A DNA stretch of 64,000 bases from Kwoniella bestiolae CBS 10118 (Eukaryota; Basidiomycota; Tremellomycetes; Tremellales; Cryptococcaceae). Numbering within the stretch: the first letter of the stretch is position 1; each line of letters opens with the position of its first letter. A program made the position numbers and the translations under genes. Positions 1-8,680 of this stretch are shown here, one piece after another. Under the pieces are notes generated by a model, which worked only from the letters and a program-made list of their open reading frames with translations, was not told where the DNA came from and made no database searches. The stretch covers positions 1 through 64,000 of the forward strand of contig NC_089244.1 in NCBI RefSeq assembly GCF_000512585.2. The letters run 5' to 3'.

Positions 1-118
1 CCCCCCTAACCCTCCACCTCCTCCTAACCCTAACCCTCCACCTCCTCTAACCCCTAACCCTAACCCCTAACCCCTAACCCCTCCCCTAACCCCTCCTAAC
101 CCTAACCCTCCTGATCAA
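1..118. repeat. Terminal telomere tract (C-rich strand)
   Basis: Irregular runs of CCCTAA and CCCCTAA are mixed with CCTCCACCTCCT-like interruptions. The C-rich strand at the 5' end is the orientation expected for the left end of a chromosome. The units are less regular and shorter than those in the internal tracts at 8635-8680 and 9833-9856, which are mostly CCCCCTAA and CCCCTAA. Confidence 0.9.
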
Positions 119-126
119 ATTGATGT

Positions 127-573
127 TTAGCCAGTGATTCTTTGGATTACTTCATCAATTTCTTGGATCCTTCTGGCTGTTTGATCATTGCCAATCTCAT
201 AGACAGTCAGAGTCCTGTTAAGACTTCTTATAAGCTCCTCAAGTCTTCTAGCTTGTCTTCTCATCTCCAACATCTTAGCTCTAAGGGCTTGGTTGGTAGT
301 GTGTGGTTGTTCAGACCTGACACAAGGCTTACCAGCTAGATGACAGGGAGCACATCTACCAGTAGGCTTAGCTACACAGAGAAGTCCATCCTTGATACAC
401 TTGGCACAGCCAATAGCTTGGACTACCCCTTCCTCCAGAGTTTCATTGTGTCTTCTATGTCTGTCAATCTTGGTTTGGGACCAGGCTGGTGAAGGTTGAT
501 AGTCTGGTGGTGGTGCAGTTGAGTTGGCATCAGTGAGGTAATCTGGTGGAAGATCAGTTGATGAGGAAGACAT
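127..573 (-). CDS. Small Zn2Cys6-like protein with coiled coil
   Basis: This 148-residue protein is the gene nearest the telomere and is transcribed toward it. Six cysteines at about residues 56, 59, 66, 74, 77 and 84 follow C-x2-C-x6-C-x7-C-x2-C-x6-C, the spacing of fungal binuclear zinc clusters. The first loop lacks the usual run of Arg/Lys, so DNA binding is not assured. Residues 93-140 are charged and Leu/Ile-rich, probably a coiled coil that would dimerise it. I chose the ATG at 573, just beyond the promoter repeats. An in-frame ATG at 933 would add 120 residues encoded mostly by the 14-15 bp tandem repeat, which I consider non-coding. There is no intron. It is too short for a complete fungal transcription factor, and its partner and function are unknown. 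It could be the cassette's own DNA-binding or regulatory protein. Confidence 0.6.
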   Translation of the reverse strand: MSSSSTDLPPDYLTDANSTAPPPDYQPSPAWSQTKIDRHRRHNETLEEGVVQAIGCAKCIKDGLLCVAKPTGRCAPCHLAGKPCVRSEQPHTTNQALRAKMLEMRRQARRLEELIRSLNRTLTVYEIGNDQTARRIQEIDEVIQRITG

Positions 574-701
574 GTTGATTGTATGGTGGTGATGTAAAAG
601 TATAAAGTAAAAGAGATAGTTGGGGGAAAAAAAAAGAAAAAAGTGGGAATAGGTGTTGTTTATATATGTTGCAAAGTGAATTTTTTTTTCACTTGCTTGG
701 T

Positions 702-866
702 AAGCTGCAAGCCATCTTTTGCAAGCCATCTCTTTTAAGCCATCTTTTGCAAGCCACTTTTTGCAAGCCATCTTTTGCAAGCCACTTTTGCAAGCCATCT
801 TTTGCAAGCCATCTTTTGCAAGCCACTTTTTGCAAGCCATCTTTTGCAAGCCATCTTTTTGAAATA
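702..866. repeat. Tandem 14-15 bp repeat, unit AAGCCATCTTTTGC
   Basis: About eleven head-to-tail copies vary only slightly (CCATC or CCAC, and the length of the T-run). They are followed at 870-930 by two copies of a longer unit containing GACCAGCCGCTTTTTGAAAAA. The block lies directly upstream of the small zinc-cluster gene on the minus strand, so it may act as promoter or operator sequence. It also creates spurious repetitive open frames on both strands. Confidence 0.85.
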
Positions 867-1136
867 ATTTTCTGACCAGCCGCTTTTTGAAAAACTTTTT
901 GACCAGCCGCTTTTTGAAAAATTTTTGGGCCATGACCAGCTATTTTTTGATTTCATTTTTCAGGTGATTTTTTTTCCCCAAAATCTGAGTGTCAATCGGA
1001 TGACTCACAGAGGGATGCTACGCACAGTGCTGCATTTCTCTGCGCTCTCGTCAGAGTCACTCCATACAAAACTGGCTTGATTAGGTATGGGGCCTTCAAG
1101 ATTATTGCGCTCTTGACAGGGGGATTCATACAACTT

Positions 1137-1514
1137 TGCGATAGTTTGCGCCCATTATTCTCCATACAAGTTGCGACTAGTCGCGCTGTAGGGTAAGGTG
1201 TGACCAGCTTAAGGATAGGCAATGCGACAGGCTGCGATTCTCCGTCAAGTCAACATGCGATGGGTTGCGCTGGGTAGTGGTGCTGGTGCGACAGGTTGCG
1301 ATTCTACGACCCATCATATGCGATGAGTTGCGCTGTACTATGGTGCGACCATCTGCGCCACAAATGAAGGTGGTGCGACAGGTTGCGATTCTCCGTGATA
1401 TAATATGCGACCAGTTGCGCGCTGAGTTGAGTTGCGTTGCGATAAGTTGCGCTGGGTATGTAGACATTGCGACAGATTGCGATTCTCCGTCAAGGCAATT
1501 GCGATGGGCTGCGC
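1137..1514 (+). repeat. Phased TGCG dyad array 1 (forward orientation)
   Basis: Twelve dyads of the form TGCGA-N5-TGCG are present; TGCGACAGGTTGCGA is the commonest. Half-sites start 10 bp apart, and one dyad carries a CGCG variant in the second half. By hand count the last ten dyads start near 1223, 1256, 1287, 1319, 1343, 1374, 1406, 1438, 1468 and 1500, so nearly all are 30-33 bp apart (one gap is 24). Second half-sites largely alternate between TGCGATTCT and TGCGCTG contexts. The block sits upstream of the glycosylase gene. Confidence 0.85.
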
Positions 1515-1531
1515 TGGCTGTCCCCCCATGA

Positions 1532-1783
1532 TTGGTATACGATGAGATATATCTGTTGAGGATGTGTCGCACCATGTCAGAGATATGTCGGAGTGATATG
1601 GGCCATGACCAACTTTGGATCAGGATTGGTCGTTTGGTCTTGAAATTGGATATCAAGGTGGTTGCATGCACGCAAAGTCATGGATACTCAATGTCAACTG
1701 ATAGATATATATATCCCAGCTGATGCCCGTGATCGTGTCTCTGTTCTCAACTCAACAATATATTTGCTATATTCTCATCCACC
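1532..1783 (+). promoter_or_regulatory. Probable promoter and leader of the Fpg/Nei-like gene
   Basis: The 250 bases between dyad array 1 and the start codon contain a TATA-like run (ATATATATAT) near 1703-1712, about 75 bases before the ATG. The ATG context is CCACCATGCC, a good eukaryotic initiation context. No other gene is visible here. Confidence 0.45.
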
Positions 1784-3341
1784 ATGCCGGAGCTATTCGA
1801 GATCAAAGCATTTGCCGCTCTCCTCAAGGCATCTCTCACCGATACACCTCAACACTTTACGATCGTCACCTATCCGAAGCACTGTGGTAAAGATGCGATC
1901 ATCAACAAAGCCGATGCCGAAGCTGCGATGGGTACTCCGATTCAAGTGGCTCTGACCAAGTCAGACATCTCTTCCTATGGTAAAGAGCTGGTCATCCGGA
2001 TCAGTCCCACCCGGGTTCTCATCTGTCACTTTGCTCTTCATGGTCATGCGGTCACCCTGTCACCACAGCAACTCAAGATGGCCGATGTCTGTCGAGAGGC
2101 AGGACTCCCACCTTTCACACCACTCATCTTCCGAGCTCTCGGTGATCACAACTCAATTGCAGTCATCGATAGGAACAAGCTGTGCCGACTGGCTTTTGTT
2201 CAACTCAAGGATGGTGAACTCTTTGAGACTTGTAGGACACAAGGTAGAGGTCCTTGTCCTGTCAAGGAGTCCGAGCCGTTTGAGCAACTGGTACGATCCA
2301 TTCCCTCCCGAGGTTATATCAAACGGAACTTTTCTCCTATTGCCCATTATATCTATTCAAAGTAAGTCATCGGACTTGGGACTTGGGTCAGTATGCCAGC
2401 TGCTGACAGTGATATGTAGCCAGGATCTATTCAATGGGTTCGGTGGTTGTATGATCAACGAGCTCCTCTTCTATGCCGCCATCCATCCCCTCACACCCAC
2501 CAACATAGTCTTCAATCCAGATGACACCCGCTATGTGGAACGACTGTTCAAGTCAATCTTCAGCTCCACAGCTTACACCAATAATGTCATACTCACAGCG
2601 GAACGGGCAGGTAGGATGGGTAATGGGTTTCATCATCCGATGGGTCCGACACAGTACAGGAAGAAGATCACCCGAGTCTACCGCAAGACAGGACCAACTG
2701 GCAACACTTATGTCCCAATCGAACTGGCTCAAGCAATGATTGACCGAGGCCAGGTCAAACCTATTCCCATCTCCCCAACCCGGGTCAACAGACAAGCCCG
2801 AACTCCAACTCTGCGTATGTCCCTCCCTCTTCACTGTGTCAGACACATCAAGGGCAAGTCCGGCAGGTACTACTACACAGTCATCGACAACTTCCCTCAT
2901 CCACCTCCGGAAAAGGTCAAGTGGGAGGTCATCCCTCGGTTCTCACCTGGCTATCGGTCTCAAGAGCTATTGCTGGACAAGGCAGAGCCGTCGATAGGAT
3001 GGGCCAGCTTCTTTGACACTCAGACCATGCTGAGGATTGAGAGCAGTGCACCTCTCAGGAGACATGCCGACACCTCAGCAGGACATGGTCGACCAGTCAA
3101 GACTCGGATGCTGGCTGCTCATCGAGCCAAGGTGCCAGCTGCAATGATGACACTGTTCAGCAGAGTTCCTGCCAACATGCTGGCCGACACTTTACAAGCT
3201 GGTCAAGCTGGCAAGGATCAACTACAGACTTGGTTTCTAGCATGGACTCAAGAGCATGAGATGGCCAGCCGAGAGGTTCAAGGGGTGTTGGCTGGTGATG
3301 CAGAACAGGAGGGAGAGGAGCTCGAGGTGATGACCAAGTAG
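1784..3341 (+). CDS. Fpg/Nei-family DNA glycosylase-like protein (telomere cassette)
   Basis: This is a 499-residue protein from two exons (1784-2361 and 2420-3341). The 58-nt intron has a GTAAGT donor and TAG acceptor and restores one frame. The N-terminus MPELFEI matches the Fpg/Nei signature MPELPEV, keeping the catalytic Pro2, Glu3 and Glu6. Lys67 in YGKELVIRI aligns with the beta-elimination lysine, followed by the conserved LICHFALHGH strand. Residues about 150-220 (GRGPCPV, then NGFGGCMINELLFYAAIHP) match the helix-two-turn-helix domain. The bacterial Cys4 zinc finger is absent, as in zincless eukaryotic family members. About 270 residues with no domain I recognise replace it. The family removes oxidised bases by base-excision repair. 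Here the gene sits alone in a telomeric cassette between two inverted dyad arrays, so a role in element biology rather than housekeeping repair is my inference. Confidence 0.82.
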
Positions 3342-3362
3342 GATAGGTATGCATAGAGATAT

Positions 3363-3541
3363 GGCGCAGATGATCGCAGGAATCTAGAGTGCTCACCATA
3401 GCAAGTCGCAATGGATCGCAACCCATCCATCTTCTGGCGCAACCTATCGCAAGTCCCACCAGGCTTTGTCGCAACCTGTCGCAGCTAGCATACATGCAGT
3501 CGCATCCTGTCGCAGAGGGATGGGTCGCAATCTGTCGCAGG
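3363..3541 (-). repeat. Phased TGCG dyad array 2 (reverse orientation)
   Basis: Six dyads read on the plus strand as CGCA-N6-CGCA (for example CGCAACCTGTCGCA), starting near 3365, 3407, 3438, 3470, 3501 and 3526. The 10-bp half-site spacing and roughly 32-bp dyad spacing match array 1, but on the opposite strand. The block starts just after the stop codon of the glycosylase gene, so the two arrays bracket that gene as a large inverted repeat. Confidence 0.85.
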
Positions 3542-3632
3542 GGAGTTGTGATGACGAGGTGAAAGATATAGGTCGGTGGAAGGGATTTGTTGGGAACCTC
3601 ATCAGTGGACAGGGACATCGGAAGGGGAGGAA

Positions 3633-3900
3633 CCAGAGGTGATGGAGGATCAGTTGTTAGCTCATATGATAGCTGGGATGAAGTATGATCCACTGGTATG
3701 CATGGGCCAAGGAGTAAAAACCAGCTGGAATTTATATAGGGCATCAGAGGTGACTGGACTATGGTGGGGAGGAGAGTCGGAAGGGATGGCTGATTGGTAG
3801 ACTCACAGAGGTGACAGAGCTTCAGTTGATAGCTCATATGATAGCTGAGGTCGAGTATAAGAAGATAGTATGCATGGGCCAGGGAGTAAAAATCAATTGG
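3633..3900 (+). repeat. Two direct repeats of about 97 bp upstream of the zinc-finger gene
   Basis: Copies at about 3633-3729 and 3805-3900 share AGAGGTGA, TAGCTCATATGATAGCTG, TATGCATGGGCCA and GGAGTAAAAA in the same order, offset by about 172 bases. A third AGAGGTGACT fragment lies between them. Their position 150-420 bases before the next start codon suggests duplicated promoter modules. The remainder of 3901-4051 shows no other feature. Confidence 0.7.
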
Positions 3901-4051
3901 TTGTACACAAGTGCAGTACATCAACGAGAGACACACAAGACATGGAAGGTGATCTTGATGCCGTCATTGAGGATGTTAAACTTTCCTGAGAGTACCTACT
4001 GAACGGTCATATCGTATTCTCATATTGTGATACCATTGCTCTTCCACCACC

Positions 4052-6815
4052 ATGCCCAGTGAAAACCACGCCGACCGCTCAGGAAAGTGCAACCTATGTG
4101 AGAAAGACTATGCGGACTTGTTGGATCATATCAAGAAGAAGCACAAGGGTCACAAGTTCACCGCAGGTGAGATCTCCAACACTGAGGTAATCATCTGCAC
4201 CTGTGGTCGAGTGGTGCTCAATCAAGCAGGACTTTGCAAGCACAAGACTCGGTTCCACTGTCCCGATTATTCACCCATCCATCGTCCCAAGCGGTCACCC
4301 AGCTCATCTCTAACACCGGCTCCCTCAATAGCATCTCTCCTCCGTCACTCATCTATCAGTTCTCCCTTGAGCTCACCTGGTCCATCCTCATCCCGTGCCA
4401 GACCACTGTCAAGTTCTCCCTTGACACCTCCTCCAGCATCCTCCTCTCTTATCCGACCTTCACCATTGTACTCCCCTTGACCTCACCCCTCAGCTCTCCA
4501 TTGACCACACCACCTCTTCGAACTCCTTCAACACCAGCGACTCCATCAAGAGATGCGGCTCAATCCTTATCACCCAGCAGCTTGCCCAGCAGCTTGCCCG
4601 TCACTGGGTTACAGCTCAACTCCCCTCTCCCATCCGTTCCTCCTCAAGGCTGATAGCTCCGGTGTCTTATGTCTATGAACCTTTTACAGATGATGATATG
4701 GAGGTGGATCAGCTGGAGGGGGAGGAGGAACCGGAAGAGATAGAAATGATAGCACTATCTGACAATGGTTCTTCCTGGTCAAACAATAGATCGGACTCTG
4801 AAGATGATGAGGACGAGACGGTGGGGCCAAGAATGGTATTATCCCCTTCCTCAATGTCGTCCACCCCCCTATCATCCAGTCTCCCATTCAGTCTCCCGCA
4901 CCTTTCCTTCCGTCACCACCACCACCTGCTCCTGATGGACTCCAAACCCCTTCACTCCAGCCCTTACTCTGTCTCCCCTCGACCATCACCTCCTCCGTCC
5001 CAACCTCAGCTTTCTCCCCTCGGCAATCACCACCTCTCTCACAGTCTCCTCCCCTCCGGTCCATCACTTCCGACACCGTCCCATCTGGTGGGTGGTCACC
5101 ACCTCCTGCACCACCACCCGAACCACAGTTTGATATCAGAGATCTCCCGTTCATGGAAGGATTTCAGATGCTTCCCGATGTGGTGGAGGGCAGGATGGCT
5201 CAGCTGAGGAGGAAGCCTATGGATGTGGATAGATGGGAGCTGGTACTGTCACCCGAGGAGTACCTTTGCAGGTTTGAGAGTTCCCTGGCCGATGTCCAAC
5301 TCATCAGCAGGGCTCCCACCAGGAAGCTCCACACCACCTACCACCGAGGTCCTGCCTTTGACCGATACCTCCTCCTGGCCGAAGCTACCCATCAGCTCTG
5401 GGTGGGAACTCAGTACAAGGATGGGTTCTTTGAAGAACTCAACAGGTATCAAGTGGCCCAGCCCGGTCGGATGGTTCACCAAGCTACCCTCGGCAATGTC
5501 CATGTCCCCACCTCCGTCTTTGTCCACTGTCTCATCTCGGCTGGTTGTGATGCCATCCGACTCAAAGCCTACGGTCAGAAGATGCCCATCCTGAATAGGT
5601 TCCTCACCACCGAGCCTGCCCAAGTGGATCACAAGTGGGCAGAGCACAACGAGTGGGACATAGGTACCAGCTTTGGGTCTGACTACATCTGGTTGTTCCA
5701 CTCGGCCACCGGTGTCCACCATGGCGTCCGTCATTATCCCATGATGGTGCCAGGCTCGCTTGACTTTGGGACCGTCAACCTGCAAGCCATGGATGACAAC
5801 CGTCGTCAGTTCTCTGTGAAGATCTACCCGAGGATCGTCCATGTGATCAAGTCATTCAACAGTCATCTCCAAGGGGGGTATCCCCAAGACACTCCGGGGC
5901 ATACGGTACCAGGTCAACTCGGCTTTGAGGATGATCCACAGTCTGACAAGCAAGGATGACAAGGGATTGGGTGGGTTCAGGATAGAGGTCACCGTCAGAG
6001 CACCCAGCCTGAAGGAGGCTACAAGGATAGTGGGTGCCACCCGATTCTTTGATCCTTCCTACTGGCTGGGCCGGGGTGATGGACCCCACTTCCGTCACCC
6101 GCTGGATGCCAAGCTGGTCAGCAGGGAGGCCTTCCTGCAGAATGCCCACTGGGTGTATGATCAGGCCGAGACCAACCGGATCTTCAGCGGTCGGGATGGT
6201 GACAAGCCAAGCAAAGCTCAGATTCAAGCTCTCACCGACATCCTCAATGGTCTGGGATGGAATGCAGGCTTCCGCAAACCCAGCAAGTCTATGTCCCAAA
6301 CAGCCTGGTGGACCGGAACTCCAGAGGTGGATCCTACCTGCTTCCCTGCTCTCTCAGCCAAGTATCACTCTGATCAACAGATCAGCAGGGTCTATGATCT
6401 GGCTCGGAACTCCATGGCCAATGGTATGCTTCCCTGCAAGAAGGAACCCGATGGACATCGTCACCACTACCAGCGGAACAACCCTTCACCATTCAGGATC
6501 AGGTGTGCGGCTCCTGGTTGTAACCACAGGCTGGCTCGGGAGGGGATTCTGAGGGTGGATAGCAGAGCTGGTCACCGCTGGGTTGATAGACGTCCCAGAT
6601 TTGGAGCTGGAAGGGGACTGAGTAAGGTGAGTGTCGCATTCTGTCGCATCCCTCTCCACCACCTGGCGCACACTGTCGCCCATCCCTCCCCCTCCAGCGC
6701 ACACTGTCGCAGCTCTCACCATAGACTGTCGCATCCTGTCGCAGGTGACCTCCCAGATGTGCAAGCTCTGCGATCCCCTGCGACACTGTGTTACAGACTG
6801 TACGGTGAACGCTGA
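4052..6815 (+). CDS. Large orphan zinc-finger protein (interrupted frame, exons partly uncertain)
   Basis: I do not recognise this gene. The N-terminus carries two Cys/His motifs in about 75 residues (CNLC followed by HIKKKH, and CTC followed by HKTRFH), resembling the fingers of some retroelement proteins. A Ser/Pro-rich linker and an acidic stretch (EDDEDE) follow, then about 500 residues of globular sequence. Frames change several times. Introns at 4836-4879 (44 nt) and 5878-5941 (64 nt) reconcile the downstream frames cleanly. Between about 4400 and 4690 the coding-like frame shifts twice; I found a possible intron for the first shift but no convincing one for the second, so a frameshift is possible. 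The frame runs to a stop at 6815. A perfect AAG|GTGAGT donor at 6627 would instead splice out part of dyad array 3 and end near 6724. The block around 5800-6000 (VKIYPRI, then FRIEVTV) loosely recalls replication-initiator folds, but this is unproven. Confidence 0.55.
6635..6783 (-). repeat. Phased TGCG dyad array 3
   Basis: Four CGCA-N6-CGCA dyads start near 6635, 6667, 6698 and 6730 (steps of 32, 31 and 32 bp). A fifth dyad near 6769 is in the opposite orientation (TGCGATCCCCTGCGA). The array follows the end of the orphan zinc-finger gene just as array 2 follows the glycosylase gene. The duplicated segment at 8681 onward begins inside the third dyad. Confidence 0.85.
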
Positions 6816-7081
6816 CTGTGAGATGATCGGGTGCTGACCGGTACAGCCCATGCTGAAATTTGATCCCGTCACCCACCCCACCAGTGTACCGAGTGGGTGA
6901 AAATTAATTTCCATGCATACATCTCAAGTCCTACGCATGTACAAGGATTTTATGCTGACAGAGTAGCTTTCCCTCTACCAGATGATATAGGTTTGGTTGC
7001 TTGAATGCATGCGTGGAGGTCATCGGGAGGCTACTGGGTCACCACCGGCTAAGGGGTCAGGCTAAGGGGTCAGAGGTCCGA
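6816..7081. repeat. Degenerate first monomer of the subtelomeric repeat
   Basis: No gene is seen. The stretch carries a diverged monomer of the following tandem array (GAGTGGGTGAAAATTAATTT near 6890, CTACCAGATGATAT near 6975) and two GCTAAGGGGTCA motifs near 7045-7070. A copy of the whole stretch recurs from about 8792. Confidence 0.7.
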
Positions 7082-8440
7082 GTGAGTGAAAATAAATTCT
7101 CACTCATCACACATCACTCCCATGCATGTGAGACTATTTTATTCTGACTGACCGAGTCTCTCCCTACCAGGTAGCATACATTCTGTCCCACTCATACATA
7201 CCTGGTCGACACTCTGGAGGATTTTCAGGCTGCCGGTCTAAGGGGTCAGATTTGATCCCCGGGCTAAGGGGTCAGACCACCGAGTGAGTGGAAATAAATT
7301 CTCACTCATCACACATCACTCCCATGCATGGCAGACTATTTTATCCTGCCTGACCGAGTCTCTCTCTACCAGGTGATATCCATTTGGTTGCTTGAATGCG
7401 TCGATGGAGGTCAACGGGAGCAGACTTGGTCATCGACCCCTAAGGGGTCAAGTTAAGGGTCGGACCACCGGGTGAGTGAAAATAAATTCTCACTCATCAC
7501 ACATCACTCCCATGCATGTGAGACTATTTTATTCTGACTGACCGAGTCTCTCCCTACCAGGTAGCATACATTCTGTCCCACTCATACATACCTGGTCGAC
7601 ACTCTGGAGGATTTTCAGGCTGCCGGTCTAAGGGGTCAGATTTGATCCCGGGCTAAGGGGTCAGACCACCGAGTGAGTGGAAATAAATTCTCACTCATCA
7701 CACATCACTCCCATGCATGGCAGACTATTTTATCCTGCCTGACCGAGTCTCTCTCTACCAGGTGATATCCATTTGGTTGCTTGAATGCGTCGATGGAGGT
7801 CAACGGGAGCAGACTTGGTCATCGACCCTAAGGGGTCAAGTTAAGGGTCGGACCACCGGGTGAGTGAAAATAAATTCTCACTCATCACACATCACTCCCA
7901 TGCATGTGAGACTATTTTATTCTGACTGACCGAGTCGCTCCCTACCAGGTAGCATACATTCTGTCCCACTCATACATACCTGGTCGACACTCTGGAGGAT
8001 TTTCAGGCTGCCGGTCTAAGGGGTCAGATTTGATCCCGGGCTAAGGGGTCAGACCACCGAGTGAGTGGAAATAAATTCTCACTCATCACACATCACTCCC
8101 ATGCATGGCAGACTATTTTATCCTGCCTGACCGAGTCTCTCTCTACCAGGTGATATCCATTTGGTTGCTTGAATGCGTCGATGGAGGTCAACGGGAGCAG
8201 ACTTGGTCATTGACCCCTAAGGGGTCAAGTTAAGGGGTCGGACCACCGGGTGAGTGAAAATAAATTCTCATTCATCACACATCACTCCCATGCATATGGA
8301 ACTATTTTATCCTGGCGCTGACCGAGTCCTTCTCTACCAGATGACATAACTCCTATCACATACATGCTTGCATGGTCGGTAATCTGACGGATTTTCATCC
8401 ACCCAGATTTGATCCCGGGTTAAGGGGTCCGTCCAACCGG
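7082..8440. repeat. Higher-order tandem repeat, about 389 bp (two monomers of about 190-200 bp)
   Basis: Monomer A starts near 7082, 7472 and 7860, and monomer B near 7284, 7673 and 8061, so the AB unit is 388-390 bp and occurs three times. A variant A monomer starts near 8250. Every monomer opens with TGAGTG(A/G)AAATAAATTCTCACTCA, whose 7-bp arms can pair in the A form, then CATGCATG, ACTATTTTAT and CTACCAGGT. Many carry TAAGGGGTCA, which includes a telomere-like TAAGGGG. Copies are nearly identical, which suggests recent amplification or homogenisation. Confidence 0.9.
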
Positions 8441-8634
8441 TCAAGGTGAAAATCTTTTTTCATCCATCCCACATCCCACCCAGCTCCATTTCGACTTCAG
8501 ATTCGGGATCGGCGCCCTCGGCTCTGCCAGATAGGCCTCTCAGATGCATGCATGAAAATTTCACCCCGACGGTCCCCCCCCAGGTCCGGTCCGAGGTGCC
8601 CCCACCCCCCCCCCCCCCTCCCAATAACGGGCGT
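8441..8634. other. Right-hand end segment of the telomeric cassette (copy 1)
   Basis: This unique end segment of the cassette contains a last degenerate monomer, a CATGCATG, a long imperfect C-tract near 8598-8618 and the terminus AATAACGGGCGTG, which abuts telomeric repeats directly. The same sequence recurs at about 9639-9832 with a different C-tract length. Short open frames here are Pro-rich products of the C-tract and are not credible genes. Confidence 0.75.
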
Positions 8635-8680
8635 GTAACCCCCTAACCCCCTAACCCCTAACCCCCTAACCCCCTAACCC
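8635..8680. repeat. Internal telomeric tract 1
   Basis: The run contains TAACCCCC and TAACCCC units in the same orientation as the terminal telomere. It lies between the end of cassette copy 1 (GGGCGTG) and the truncated start of copy 2 (TGTTGCAGCTC). Confidence 0.92.

Noticed and set aside
735..933. Repetitive Lys/Trp/Leu-rich open frames on both strands
   Set aside because: They are translations of the 14-15 bp tandem repeat; every frame is open because the unit lacks stops. No independent sign of coding.
1177..1671. Minus-strand 164-codon frame and overlapping plus-strand frame
   Set aside because: They overlie dyad array 1 and reflect its periodic sequence; they have no domain and no counterpart over arrays 2 or 3.
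7082..8440. CRISPR-like regular repeats
   Set aside because: Units are about 190-200 bp with no short repeat/unique spacer pattern, and the genome is fungal; this is a satellite-type tandem array.
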